A stretch of DNA of 64,000 nt from Actinoplanes derwentensis. Lineage in GTDB: Bacteria; Actinomycetota; Actinomycetes; Mycobacteriales; Micromonosporaceae. How positions within the stretch are numbered: position 1 is the first letter of the stretch; every line of letters begins with the position of its first letter. Below the pieces are notes generated by a model. The model saw only the letters and a list, made by a program, of their open reading frames with translations, searched no databases and was not told where the DNA came from. Location: NCBI RefSeq assembly GCF_900104725.1, contig NZ_LT629758.1:7712001-7776000 (forward strand), in the 5' to 3' direction. Below, piece after piece: positions 41,743 to 50,254 of this stretch. The position numbers were made by a program, and so were the translations under genes.

Positions 41743-42420
41743 TCAGACCGAAATCCTCGAAGCGACTTCCTCGATGCGGTGCGTCGCCCGGAAGTTGCCT
41801 CTACCAACGCGCTCGACATGGCCACGCTTGACCATGCGGGCCACAGCGGTACGCACGACGGCTTTCTTCAAAGCAATTTCTTCGAGGCTTAATTGCTCGC
41901 TTCTCTGCGTACCAATCAGATCATCGACGGTGAAGGTGCAGCCGCGGTCGGCAGTCAGCACCTTTGCGATTCGCATAGTCCAGGTAGGGGTTTCATTTGC
42001 CTCATCGGGTACGGGTGGAACTCGTTCGACGTTCAGTGATGGCATCAAAAACTGAATGCCACTTGAATGCAATTCATACCTTGCCCTCGGCGCGGTGGAA
42101 TCAAGTCGGCGACCGTTGAGTAACACCTCCTGGCTATCCCGCGGTCGCGCGCTTTCGCCGCACCTGCCGACCCGGGAGACCTCAGTATCCCTTCGCTGAC
42201 CCGCATCGCCTACCCCTGCAGCGATGCAAGCATCCCGGGCTTCCTTGAGCACCTCGAGCTTGATGCGAGCCGAAGTGGTCTGCTCTTTCAGTTCCGCTGC
42301 TGTAGCTATTACGCGTTCGAGTTTCTTCTGCGCGCTCTCCAGATCTCGCGCAGCTTTGTCGCATTGGCGCTGAAGGAATGTGACTAGCGATCGACTCGAC
42401 GAGGAAGGCATGCTGCACAT
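41743..42420 (-). CDS. Coiled-coil winged-helix moron protein
   Basis: 225 aa from ATG 42420 (frame open to 42519; ATG 42411 also possible). Residues ~5-60 are a coiled coil (RQCDKAARDLESAQKKLERV, IATAAELKEQTTSARIKLEV). The C-terminal 70 residues look like a winged helix: TWTMRIAKVLTADRGCTFTV, DDLIGTQRSEQLSLEEIALK, KAVVRTAVARMVKRGHVERV, GRGNFRATH. Lower GC than the flanking tail genes. It is a regulator-like protein expressed opposite to the late genes, possibly a repressor or antitoxin of the prophage; partner unknown. Confidence 0.65.
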   Translation of the reverse strand: MCSMPSSSSRSLVTFLQRQCDKAARDLESAQKKLERVIATAAELKEQTTSARIKLEVLKEARDACIAAGVGDAGQRRDTEVSRVGRCGESARPRDSQEVLLNGRRLDSTAPRARYELHSSGIQFLMPSLNVERVPPVPDEANETPTWTMRIAKVLTADRGCTFTVDDLIGTQRSEQLSLEEIALKKAVVRTAVARMVKRGHVERVGRGNFRATHRIEEVASRISV

Positions 42421-42667
42421 TTTATTGACGGTCTCTGTCGCAGGATTAACCCGACACTCCGACGTGGCGTTGCGTGGCATCTCCGGCCCGGTTGTGTGGA
42501 TGCCTTGATTGGTCGCCACGGTTCGTGAACGCCGCTACCTGCTGGGCACAACTGGAATCAGCAGACCGACAGCAAGTTCGGTCAAACCACTGTGTCGGGT
42601 CATCGTGGGCGGGGATCGGCCGGCGAACCCGAACTGACCGACACCGCCAGAACCAAACTGCGACGAC

Positions 42668-42683
42668 ACAACTGAATATGGAG
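42668..42683 (+). promoter_or_regulatory. Start-associated motif copy 3 (before tail fibre)
   Basis: ACAACTGAATATGGAG with GGAG as ribosome site, seven bases before GTG 42691. It again follows a minus-strand cargo gene. Confidence 0.65.
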
Positions 42684-42690
42684 GCCCTCG

Positions 42691-43653
42691 GTGGCCGAAA
42701 AGTCCTTTCCGTATGCCGGTGGCGGCGGGGTTACCGACGCCCGTTACGAGGCGCTGATGGCGGGGGTCACCGGCAACGGCCGGGTCGCGTACAACCCCAA
42801 CTCGACCACCCTGAGCCAGGGCCTGGTGTACGCCGATTCCACCGGCCGGCAAATCAAGGTCCGCGGCGGCCAGGCCGCCCTGATCCGGGGCTTCCGCTGG
42901 GAGACCGACAGCGAGGGGCTGCTCCAGCCGATTGAGGCGAACACCTCCGGCCAGCCGCGCCTGGATCTCGCGGTGCTGCGGCTGAACCGGGAGACCTACA
43001 CCGTCAGCTTCCGCATCGTGAAAGGGCTGCCCGCGGCAACGCCGGTGGCGCCCGCTGTCAGCCAGCAGACCGGCACGACCGGCGTGTGGGAGCTGCCGGT
43101 CGCCACGATCCGGGTCACCAGCAGCACCACGTCCGGGCTGCCGTCGATCGGCGCCACCGACGTGACCGTGATCGACAACTTCCTGGCCTCGCCCCCGATG
43201 ACCGGGCATTCCTCGAGGCGGCCGCCGGCGGCATGGGGTGGCCTGTGGACCGAGTACGACACCGGCAAGACCTTCATCGGTCGCGGCGGCGCCTGGCACC
43301 TGATCGGCGAGAACGGGGCCTCCACCCGCATCTGGGGGCCCGTGCACTGGAACGCCGCCTCAACGTTCATGTACGCCCAGCGGCGTAACGGGTGGGTGGA
43401 GTTCCACGGTTTGTTGTTGTTGTACGCGGGCGGTAAGAAGGCCGCGGGCAGCGACGTGACCATCTGCACGCTGCCCGACCAGTTCCGGCCGATCGCCGAC
43501 CGCACCCTGCTCGCCTACATCGCCGGTGCAAACCTGGCCCGCTGCTACCTCGACGCCTCCGCCGGGCGCATCGCCCTGAGCAACTACGCGGTGGCCCTGG
43601 AAAGCGGCGATTCCATCGCCATCCCTCCGGCCTCCTGGATCGCCGCGAACTAA
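42691..43653 (+). CDS. Tail fibre / baseplate upper protein
   Basis: 320 aa from GTG 42691. N-terminal VTDARYEALMAGVTGNGRVA, STTLSQGLVYADSTGRQIKV, RLDLAVLRLNRETYTVSFRI, VKGLPAATPVAPAV form the shoulder/neck domain of baseplate upper proteins. The C-terminal beta sandwich (WGPVHWNAASTFMYAQRRNG, LLLYAGGKKAAGSDVTICTL, DQFRPIADRTLLAYI) is a probable receptor-binding head. It is the last structural gene before lysis. Confidence 0.75.
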   Translation: MAEKSFPYAGGGGVTDARYEALMAGVTGNGRVAYNPNSTTLSQGLVYADSTGRQIKVRGGQAALIRGFRWETDSEGLLQPIEANTSGQPRLDLAVLRLNRETYTVSFRIVKGLPAATPVAPAVSQQTGTTGVWELPVATIRVTSSTTSGLPSIGATDVTVIDNFLASPPMTGHSSRRPPAAWGGLWTEYDTGKTFIGRGGAWHLIGENGASTRIWGPVHWNAASTFMYAQRRNGWVEFHGLLLLYAGGKKAAGSDVTICTLPDQFRPIADRTLLAYIAGANLARCYLDASAGRIALSNYAVALESGDSIAIPPASWIAAN

Positions 43654-43811
43654 AGGCGGCACCTACTGGGCGCCCCCGCTACTCGTCACGGTCGTCTGAC
43701 GCCGTCGGCCCCGTGTGGCGGCTGGACGGGCGTCTCGGCTTCTCACCTTGTGACCTGGCCGGCCTGCTTCTTCACGGGCCGGTCCCCTCTTTCGTGATCG
43801 GAATCAGATCC

Positions 43812-44384
43812 ATGGACACCGCGCACTGCACCACGTGCTCCTGCGGTCGAGGCGGAGTGATCCGCTGGCGGCCGATCGTCGCCGTGCTTCTCTTCATGTC
43901 CGGCTGGGACACCGTCGGCCTGCTGATCGGCGAGCAGATGTTCGCCGGCCCCAGCTACGACCTGCTGCGTGACCTCGTCGACGAGGTCACGGTCGCCGGG
44001 ATCACCCTCGGCGTACGCGTCTACGGCCTACTTCTGCTGGCCATCACCGGCTTGGTTACGTGGGCGCTGCTGGCCCACCGCTACCGGCACGGCAGCATGT
44101 CGAGGCCTCTGCGGCTGGGCCTGTCGGCCTTGGCCGCCTACTGGGTGTCCTGGTGCGCCGGTCTGGCGATGACGTTCATCGCCCACGGCCAGATCTACGC
44201 CTGGGGCGCCATCGGAAAGCTCGTCGGCATCGCCGCGATCGCGGTGCTGGCAGCACGAGTCCCGCCGCCGGAACCTGCGGTGGACTCCACAACAACGGGG
44301 AAGGTGAGACGTGCGGTGGGGGCCCCTGCAATGGCTGCGCAACAGCGCCGAACGGAGCGGCCTCATCCAGCTTCTGGCTCCTAG
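43812..44384 (+). CDS. Four-segment membrane protein, lysis region
   Basis: 190 aa from ATG 43812. A short Cys cluster (CTTCSCGRGG) precedes four membrane segments, roughly at residues 22-40, 58-85, 95-118 and 130-145 (VAVLLFMSGWDTVGLLIG; VYGLLLLAITGLVTWALLA; LGLSALAAYWVSWCAGLAM; LVGIAAIAVLAARV). The tail is hydrophilic. Its end overlaps the next gene. It may be a holin-like or superinfection protein; family unknown. Confidence 0.65.
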   Translation: MDTAHCTTCSCGRGGVIRWRPIVAVLLFMSGWDTVGLLIGEQMFAGPSYDLLRDLVDEVTVAGITLGVRVYGLLLLAITGLVTWALLAHRYRHGSMSRPLRLGLSALAAYWVSWCAGLAMTFIAHGQIYAWGAIGKLVGIAAIAVLAARVPPPEPAVDSTTTGKVRRAVGAPAMAAQQRRTERPHPASGS

Positions 44385-44745
44385 CCTGGCCGCCGACACG
44401 AGCCTGCTCGACAAACTGGCCGTCCCGGTGATCGGCGCGATCGGCGTCATCACCGTCGCCGTGATCACCCTCATCGGCACGTACCGGTCCAGCGGCCGCA
44501 CCGCACAGGTCCAGCGCGACAACGAACTGGATCAGCGCGCGGACCGGCAGAACGAGCGGCTGATGCAAGAGCTGGTCCGGGTGACCGCCCTGCTGGAGAT
44601 CCGCGAACGCGAACGCGACGCCGCCGTCCAGGCTCGCGACCAGGCCCGCGAGACGCTCGGCGAATACCGGGAGAAGTACGCCGCCCTGCGGGTGCGCGTC
44701 CGCCACGCGGGACTCGACCCCGACACCCTCGGCGAGAACCTCTAA
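44311..44745 (+). CDS. Single-pass membrane protein with coiled coil, lysis region
   Basis: 144 aa from GTG 44311, overlapping the previous gene by 74 bp in another frame. One strong membrane segment (VPVIGAIGVITVAVITLIGT, residues ~38-57) is followed by a long charged coiled coil (RADRQNERLMQELVRVTALL; REREREDAAVQ-type heptads; AYREKYAALRVRVR). Such a layout occurs in holin-associated or Rz-like spanin proteins, though lipobox and peptidase motifs are absent. A terminator follows. Confidence 0.65.
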   Translation: MRWGPLQWLRNSAERSGLIQLLAPSLAADTSLLDKLAVPVIGAIGVITVAVITLIGTYRSSGRTAQVQRDNELDQRADRQNERLMQELVRVTALLEIRERERDAAVQARDQARETLGEYREKYAALRVRVRHAGLDPDTLGENL

Positions 44746-44769
44746 CCGGCGCTCGCCTCCCGCATTTCA

Positions 44770-44798
44770 CGCCCGGACCGACACGGTCCGGGCGTTTT
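44770..44798 (+). terminator. Intrinsic terminator before the holin gene
   Basis: CGCCCGGACCG (44770-44780) pairs perfectly with CGGTCCGGGCG (44784-44794), loop ACA, then TTTT. Confidence 0.8.
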
Positions 44799-44843
44799 CT
44801 CGCGCCCCGCATGCGCGGGGCCAGCCCGAAGGAGAACTGCTGC

Positions 44844-45230
44844 ATGTCCCGTCTCAAGGCGTTGCTCACCAAGTACGGCAAGGCCCTCGTGCCGGCCGCG
44901 ATCGCCGTGGTCACCGCCGCACAGGCGCCGCTGACCGACCACCAGATCAGCACCCAGGAGGTGATCGCGTTCCTGATCGCGGTCAACGCCACGTTCTCGG
45001 TCTACGTCGTCCCCGTCCTGCACTACCGGTACGCCAAGACCACGGTCGGAGTGTTCAACGCCGTCCTCATGGCGCTGGCCACCGCGGTGATCGGCGGCAT
45101 CGACTGGCACGACGCCACCCAGCTCGTTCTGGCCGCGCTGATGGCGCTCGGCGTGAAAGTCGCCGACGCCGAGTCGGTCGGCAGGCCCGTCGACGGCGAG
45201 ATCGTCGACAGCCCTGTCACGGCCCTCTGA
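44844..45230 (+). CDS. Holin
   Basis: 128 aa from ATG 44844 with AAGGAGAACTGCTGC. Three hydrophobic segments: ALVPAAIAVVTAAQAPL, EVIAFLIAVNATFSVYVVPV, and VFNAVLMALATAVIGGI, plus a fourth weak one near ATQLVLAALMALGV. Small size, short basic N-terminus (MSRLKALLTKYGK) and position right before the endolysin are typical for phage holins, which open the membrane on time. Confidence 0.75.
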   Translation: MSRLKALLTKYGKALVPAAIAVVTAAQAPLTDHQISTQEVIAFLIAVNATFSVYVVPVLHYRYAKTTVGVFNAVLMALATAVIGGIDWHDATQLVLAALMALGVKVADAESVGRPVDGEIVDSPVTAL

Positions 45231-45251
45231 AAAACACGTCCCCTCCGCATT

Positions 45252-45295
45252 GTGGCTCTCGCGTTGACCGGCCTCCCCGGCGGCGCGAGGGCCAC
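45252..45295 (+). terminator. Hairpin between holin and endolysin
   Basis: GTGGCTCTCGCG (45252-45263) pairs with CGCGAGGGCCAC (45284-45295) with one T-G pair. Only a pyrimidine-rich tract follows. The start-associated motif lies 15 bases beyond. Confidence 0.6.
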
Positions 45296-45309
45296 CTTCT
45301 TCTGTTCAC

Positions 45310-45325
45310 ACAACTTCATAGGGAG
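45310..45325 (+). promoter_or_regulatory. Start-associated motif copy 4 (before endolysin)
   Basis: ACAACTTCATAGGGAG, a two-base variant of the motif, with GGGAG seven bases before ATG 45332. It directly follows a terminator-like hairpin. Confidence 0.6.
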
Positions 45326-45331
45326 CACCTC

Positions 45332-46306
45332 ATGGGTCTGATCGCCACCGTCCTGTGGCCTGGACTGCACGCGCTGGAACCGGCGTCCAAGCTCGGCGGC
45401 ATTCTGGCGCGCAAGCGCGGCTACCACGACAGCCGCGGCCATCACTTGCAGGTCGGCCGCACCAACGACTACTCGATCCGGATGCCGCTGGACCTCAAAG
45501 GTCCCGATGACGAAGCCGCCGCGATCGACTGGACCTTCCCGGACGCCCAGGCCGGCGACTTCACCACGATCAAGAAGTACAGCGCGCGGCTGCTCGCCGC
45601 CGGCCGGGCGAACGACCCGCGCACGTACGCGATGCGGGAGTTCTTCGGCAACGCCGACCTCGACCGCGACGTCGAGGGATGGGACTTCGTCCGCGACGAG
45701 ACGTCCTCCTCGGACAGCTCCCATCTGTGGCACATCCACATCAGCATCCGCCGCTGCTACGTCAACAACAGACAGGCGATCGACGCGATCCTGTCGATCC
45801 TGCGCGGCGAGGCCCTGGCGGTGTGGCAGAAACGGTGGGGAATCGCCCCGACCGTGCCGGCCCCGGCCAAGCCGGCACCGAAGCCGGGTGACACGTACAC
45901 CGTGAAGACCGGCGACACGCTGTCCGCGATCGCGAAAACGTACCGGACCACCGTCGCCGCACTGAAAACCCTCAACCGCCTCACCAGCGACAAGATCATC
46001 GTCGGGCAGAAGCTGCTGCTGGTGACGCCCGCCCCGGCAGTACCGGCCGCTCCGAAGTGGCCCGTCGGCGAGCACGACTACTTCCGGCCCCAGGCCAACG
46101 CGCCGTACTCCGCGACCGTCGCGAAGTGGCAGGCGCAGATGACCAAACTGGGCTGGGCGCTCACCGTCGACGGGCGCCTGGGCCCGAAGTCGGGCGCCGC
46201 TCTGCGGCAGATGCAGAAGCAGGTCGGTTTGGCCGCCGACGGCCTCCTCGGCAAGAGGTCGTGGACGGCCACCTGGACCTCCACGAAAGCGCGCCGCAAG
46301 AGCTGA
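45332..46306 (+). CDS. Endolysin with peptidase, LysM and peptidoglycan-binding domains
   Basis: 324 aa. The N-terminal ~165 residues form a LAS/M15-type peptidase: YHDSRGHHLQVGRTNDYS, EAAAIDWTFPDAQAGDF, and SHLWHIHISIRR with His134/His136. A Pro/Ala linker leads to a LysM domain (residues ~188-231; YTVKTGDTLSAIAKTYR, KIIVGQKLLLV). The last ~65 residues form a PG_binding_1 domain (KWQAQMTKLGWALTVDGRLG, QMQKQVGLAADGLLG). It would cut cross-links in the actinobacterial wall at lysis. It is intact and immediately follows holin. Confidence 0.88.
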   Translation: MGLIATVLWPGLHALEPASKLGGILARKRGYHDSRGHHLQVGRTNDYSIRMPLDLKGPDDEAAAIDWTFPDAQAGDFTTIKKYSARLLAAGRANDPRTYAMREFFGNADLDRDVEGWDFVRDETSSSDSSHLWHIHISIRRCYVNNRQAIDAILSILRGEALAVWQKRWGIAPTVPAPAKPAPKPGDTYTVKTGDTLSAIAKTYRTTVAALKTLNRLTSDKIIVGQKLLLVTPAPAVPAAPKWPVGEHDYFRPQANAPYSATVAKWQAQMTKLGWALTVDGRLGPKSGAALRQMQKQVGLAADGLLGKRSWTATWTSTKARRKS

Positions 46307-46367
46307 CGGCCACCCGCTACCGGGCAACGACACGGGCGAGATGGCCGCCCGGCCGCCCGGTGACACC

Positions 46368-46409
46368 TGACGGTGTGCACCCGACCGCTTAGCGGGGTGC
46401 ACACCGTCA
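46368..46409. terminator. 15-bp perfect hairpin after the endolysin
   Basis: TGACGGTGTGCACCC (46368-46382) pairs perfectly with GGGTGCACACCGTCA (46395-46409), 12-nt loop, no T run. Likely the end of the lysis transcript. Confidence 0.7.
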
Positions 46410-46653
46410 ACACCGCGTTGAGATGCGCGAAGTGGGAACGGTTCCGGCGCTGCGGCCATGTCGGCGGAGCAGGGGCTTTCCCGCTGCATCGAGCAGCGCT
46501 CTAAGTGTGCGCGACAGCAAATGCGAGCAGCGTTATGGTGACCCGCGAACGAGCAACATATTGGCGTGGAGTGTCGCCTAAAGGCGGTAGCCCGCCGCCC
46601 ATATACGCATGCCCGCATTCACATCCGAAGGCCATAGGCCGAAGGGACTGCCG

Positions 46654-46899
46654 ATGCTCCTGAATCAGGAAGATCAGACGGAAGCTCTCGTTCCCGCGTC
46701 GGCAGGAACGAGTGACGACCGTTCTCCGGTAGTCGAGGTAGTGGCCGGCTGGGACTCCGCCGACGACGGCTCGGACGTGATCGTGGCATGCCGCTCCGCC
46801 ACAGGAAACTGGTACCTCGCCGACACGAAAGCCTCCATCAGCGCAGCCCAGGTGGCACGTCTCGCTGGCCGCACCGCACCGCTCTGCGAACCGTACTGA
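46654..46899 (+). CDS. Small hypothetical phage protein
   Basis: 81 aa from ATG 46654 after GAAGGGACTGCCG; a longer frame reaches 46609. Sequence MLLNQEDQTEALVPASAGTS, then VEVVAGWDSADDGSDVIVAC and WYLADTKASISAAQVARLAG. Polar, with one beta-rich segment. No family is recognised. A minus-strand frame over the same DNA looks less protein-like. Confidence 0.5.
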   Translation: MLLNQEDQTEALVPASAGTSDDRSPVVEVVAGWDSADDGSDVIVACRSATGNWYLADTKASISAAQVARLAGRTAPLCEPY

Positions 46900-47000
46900 T
46901 CCTGCCGGAACCCTCTTCTTCGCCGCCCGCAACGGGCTTCCGACTTCCCCGTACTGCCCCAAAGGGTCCCTGACGATCCAGCACACCCCAGTCCTCATTC

Positions 47001-47014
47001 ACAACTGAATAGTC
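47001..47014 (+). promoter_or_regulatory. Start-associated motif copy 5 (before zinc-ribbon gene)
   Basis: ACAACTGAATAGTC lies 21 bases before GTG 47036; here the ribosome site (GGAGGG, 47025-47030) is separate from the motif. This copy shows that the motif itself, and not only the GGAG, is conserved. Confidence 0.6.
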
Positions 47015-47035
47015 CAACCGAACCGGAGGGCCTTC

Positions 47036-48346
47036 GTGTCCCAGCCGTGCTTGGTATGCCACTACCGCAACGCAGAAACGGTATGCGCCGACGACCGTCA
47101 TCTACTCGCGAAACAACTATCCGACATCCCCCGGAAACTCGTAGCCCTCGCACTGCAAATCATGCCGGGAACCGACATGGACAGTCCCCGCGTCGCCACC
47201 TCCCGCGTCGAAGCCCCCCTCCCGGTACGGCTCGACGCACTGTCGCTGCTGGCGGCCGGCAGCGAGCAAGTCACCAGCCCAATGCACCCCTTGATCCGCC
47301 GATGGTCGGTCACCACCACCATCCACGTGCAGACCGTCGTCCGCGGCGAAACGATCACCGAACAGCGACGCATCCCACAATGGTTCAGCGAGCCCGTTTA
47401 CGACGCCGACGGCAAACCGGTCCTGGTTCCCGACGACGACCAGATCGGCTCCATCCCGCCACGGGAATGGCTGGACATGACCGTCCGCGCCTGGCGCGCC
47501 CAGCTCGGCCACCGCGTTCCCGCCCGAACGTCCAAGGCCATCACCGCCCGACTCGGCGGCAAACACCCGCCGGTCACCATCTGGCCGGCACCCCGACGTC
47601 CACGCTCTCGCCCACTCACTCGGCGGGAACAAGTTCAGGCGGCCCTGCACCTGTTACACACTCCGGCCGGCCAACACACCTTCTGCCTGCTCCGAACAAT
47701 CCAGGCCAGCCTGCACCGCCCCCAACAGCCCCCGCCGCCCGTCGAACCGATCGATCCGCTGGCGGCCGACATACAGCACCGCTTCGGCACGCCGGCCACG
47801 TCCCAGTCCGTCACCTGGGACGTGAAGTATCTGCTCACCTGGTTGGACACCGCCTGCGACCGTGACCTCGGTATCGCCGAGTTCGCCGCCGAACTCGGCG
47901 CGGTCACCGCCGAACTGGCCCGTGCCCTCGGTGAAGAGCCGGCCCAGACACGAATCGGCCGCTGTCCGGCGTTCCTCCTCGAGGAACACCCCACCGGCCA
48001 CGATGAGCCACCAGCCGTGTCCCGCAGACCCTGCGGCGCCGAACTCCGGCATGAACCCGGCTGGGCACAGGTCCCCTGCCCGCGCTGCCACAGCGTGTGG
48101 GAGGTACGCGGGCCTGCGGCGATCCGCACCGCCCGCGAAATCCGCCGAGTCTGGCCCATCGACCGGCACCGCCGATACACCGCCGACGAAATAGACGGAC
48201 TGCCCTACCCGCGCTGCCCCACATGCTCGGTCCAGGTCACCGTCCGCTGGCGCGAAGTCACAGATCCCCGCGACAAGACGCGTACCTGGCAGCCAGCCTC
48301 TGCCCGCTGCGAGAACGGCTGCGAAGCCGCTGGCAGAACGCTGTAA
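47036..48346 (+). CDS. Actinophage zinc-ribbon protein
   Basis: 436 aa from GTG 47036. Cys pairs at the start (QPCLVCHYRNAETVCADD) and in the C-terminal third (VPCPRCHSVWEVRG, YPRCPTCSVQVTVRW, ARCENGCEAAG) would form several zinc ribbons. The middle is helical with Pro/Arg tracts (WPAPRRPRSRPLTRREQ). Proteins of this form recur downstream of actinophage lysis genes; the role is not defined, but nucleic-acid binding is likely. A motif copy and GGAGGG precede it. The next gene follows after 50 bp. Confidence 0.7.
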   Translation: MSQPCLVCHYRNAETVCADDRHLLAKQLSDIPRKLVALALQIMPGTDMDSPRVATSRVEAPLPVRLDALSLLAAGSEQVTSPMHPLIRRWSVTTTIHVQTVVRGETITEQRRIPQWFSEPVYDADGKPVLVPDDDQIGSIPPREWLDMTVRAWRAQLGHRVPARTSKAITARLGGKHPPVTIWPAPRRPRSRPLTRREQVQAALHLLHTPAGQHTFCLLRTIQASLHRPQQPPPPVEPIDPLAADIQHRFGTPATSQSVTWDVKYLLTWLDTACDRDLGIAEFAAELGAVTAELARALGEEPAQTRIGRCPAFLLEEHPTGHDEPPAVSRRPCGAELRHEPGWAQVPCPRCHSVWEVRGPAAIRTAREIRRVWPIDRHRRYTADEIDGLPYPRCPTCSVQVTVRWREVTDPRDKTRTWQPASARCENGCEAAGRTL

Positions 48347-48396
48347 CCGATCCACCACGACCTCAACGCAGATCCGACCGAGACCCGAGGACTTCG

Positions 48397-48639
48397 ATGA
48401 TCGGACGCTGGCACGGCAACGACTTTCTCATCGACCAGGAGGCAGCCGCCGTCATCGACGCCCGCGGCCTGTCCAAGCACACCGTCAGGACAAGACTTGC
48501 GGGCTTCGCCACTGCCTGTGATGTCGCGACCCGAGCTCCCCTGTACGACCACGAGGAGGCGGCTCACATCCTTGGCACCGTACGTCCTCGCCCCGCACGC
48601 CGCGCGACCGCGCAACGAGCACAGCGAGTCGGGCCATGA
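48397..48639 (+). CDS. Small DNA-binding protein (MerR-like HTH)
   Basis: 80 aa from ATG 48397 with CGAGG upstream. MIGRWHGNDFLIDQEAAAVI, then a helix-turn-helix-like piece (ARGLSKHTVRTRLAGF), APLYDHEEAAHILGTVRPR and a basic tail. The layout (Trp-His entry, helix pair, a second PLYD-xxE turn) is that of phage MerR-like binding proteins, usually found with zinc-ribbon proteins. It probably regulates or compacts phage DNA. Confidence 0.6.
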   Translation: MIGRWHGNDFLIDQEAAAVIDARGLSKHTVRTRLAGFATACDVATRAPLYDHEEAAHILGTVRPRPARRATAQRAQRVGP

Positions 48640-49205
48640 AGAAGGGGGTGCAAACCCATACGTAGGCGATCGCAGATTCCACATCTGAGCGTCATTCCTT
48701 CACCGCCAAGCCCTCCGCCGCGATGATTCCCACAGCGTCGGGCCACCACCACATCGGCTCGGCGACAGTTTCCCGGTACGGGACGGCGCTTCCCCGGTGT
48801 CGGCGGGTACGTGTGGCTGGTCGACTGGTACGACCACTACAGCAGTTGTCAGGCGTGGGGCCGGAATACGCTCAGGTGCCGCCCAGTGACGTGCTCGCAC
48901 ACTCCGTGCGGCCAGTAGCCGCCCGCGGCGTTGGTATCGACGGTTCCCCCGAGGAGTTAAAGCACCGCCTGGCCCGCCGGATAGATGCTCGACGTTCATG
49001 GGCTCGCGATCTAGACGTTGACGGTGGCGCTCGTAGCCGATGATGTCGGTCAGCTCGTCGAGCTTGGTCTTGCGGCTCTCCACGATTGACACCTTTTCAC
49101 GTCGCCATCGTCCCGCTGCGACGCAACGCACCTGCGGCACCCTCAACCACAATTCCCAACGTTATAGCAAATTCGGGCATTGCTTCTTCGGCATCAACGT
49201 TTGTC
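48640..49205. other. 566-bp stretch without a firm gene, likely prophage end region
   Basis: Frames on both strands were examined. Plus 48723-49043 (106 aa) and minus 48700-49152 (150 aa) both run through, and a short third frame holds GYVWLVDWYDHYSSCQAW, which looks protein-like but has no start or ribosome site. These could be gene remnants. The prophage's right end may lie here, but no tRNA or direct repeat with the left side was seen. Confidence 0.35.
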
Positions 49206-50222
49206 TCATCGCAGTGCCTCCCGCAGCTTCTCGTCGTAGGCATCAGCCCGGTTCCATAGTGCGGACACTGCCGCATGGCGTTGCTCGATGTAATCCGTCA
49301 GAGTCGGCATCGACATCACTGGTCCCGGTGCGACCAAATCCTGAAATGGTGTCACCGAAGCGGTGGTATAGCATCGGGCGGCTTGCGCGACCGCCATCAG
49401 GTCGGCCACAGGAATCTCATCATTTGATTCGCGGTAGGCAATAAGGAACTGAGCCAGAGCGTCGATGTGCGCGTCTCCGGAGAGAATTGCAGGAACGGCG
49501 CAGCCGATACGCGCCAACTCCCACCAGATCGGCCATCGATAGGGCGCCCGAAAGTCAATGAGCGCCGGGCCGATCCTGGAGCGGAAGATGACATTGCGTT
49601 CGGTGCAGTCGCCATGCAGAACTTGTATCGCCGGGACAGGCATGTTCCGGAGCGTCTCGGCGACTAAATTAAGTCGCTGCTCGCGCCAGTTCAGAACCTC
49701 GTTAGCACGGCTTCGCAGTGCGCCACTCAAATGCCCCGCGCCGTGAAGGCGGATCTTCATGTCCGTCATCGCATCCCGAAGACGCGGGAGGTCACACCAT
49801 CTGCCACCTGAGTGGCTGACCGGGCCTGGCCAGTCTGCCAGCCGTCGGTGCGCGCGACCGAGAAGCGTGCCCGCGCCTTCTAGTGTGTTCCCGTCGAGTG
49901 TCACGTTCGCGCCGTTGTGGCCTTCGACGAAAGACCACACGGAGACAGCAGGGCCACGCCCGATATGCAGGAACTCTCCGGATCTGTCGGGTATCGCTTC
50001 TGCGGTGGGTATCCCGCCCTCGTGCACGAAGCGGGCGATGCTGATTGCTGCCCGTTCGTCGGCAAGGTCTAAGCCAGGCGGGTAGATCTTGATAAATAGG
50101 CGATCGGTGCCGCCGTTATCGACAGTGAAGTTCACGGTCGAGAGGCCACCAGGAACCGGTGTTAGGTGTGGATTATTTAGCCCGTAGGAAAGAGATAAGA
50201 CTTCCTTCGCGTATTGGCGCAC
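49206..50222 (-). CDS. APH/choline-kinase family phosphotransferase
   Basis: 338 aa. Kinase-like fold with the ATP-lobe GGLSTVNFTVDNGGTDRLFI, Lys in FIKIYPPG, and the catalytic loop VLHGDCTERNVIF (HGDxxxxN), followed by the metal-binding Asp in ALIDFRAPYRWPIWWELARI. Members phosphorylate antibiotics, choline, sugars or amino compounds. GC is lower than in the operon to the right. Its position between prophage and a biosynthetic cluster allows a resistance or tailoring role, but the substrate is unknown. Confidence 0.8.
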   Translation of the reverse strand: MRQYAKEVLSLSYGLNNPHLTPVPGGLSTVNFTVDNGGTDRLFIKIYPPGLDLADERAAISIARFVHEGGIPTAEAIPDRSGEFLHIGRGPAVSVWSFVEGHNGANVTLDGNTLEGAGTLLGRAHRRLADWPGPVSHSGGRWCDLPRLRDAMTDMKIRLHGAGHLSGALRSRANEVLNWREQRLNLVAETLRNMPVPAIQVLHGDCTERNVIFRSRIGPALIDFRAPYRWPIWWELARIGCAVPAILSGDAHIDALAQFLIAYRESNDEIPVADLMAVAQAARCYTTASVTPFQDLVAPGPVMSMPTLTDYIEQRHAAVSALWNRADAYDEKLREALR

Positions 50223-50254
50223 GGGTTAATCGTATAGGCGTTGGATTGCGCTAC

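Noticed and set aside
46501..46998. 165-aa minus-strand frame after the endolysin
   Set aside because: No ribosome site and odd composition; the 81-aa plus-strand frame with GAAGGGA fits better, though it is also uncertain.
48700..49152. 150-aa minus and 106-aa plus frames after the prophage
   Set aside because: Neither is clearly better; stretches look like gene remnants but no start or family could be defended.
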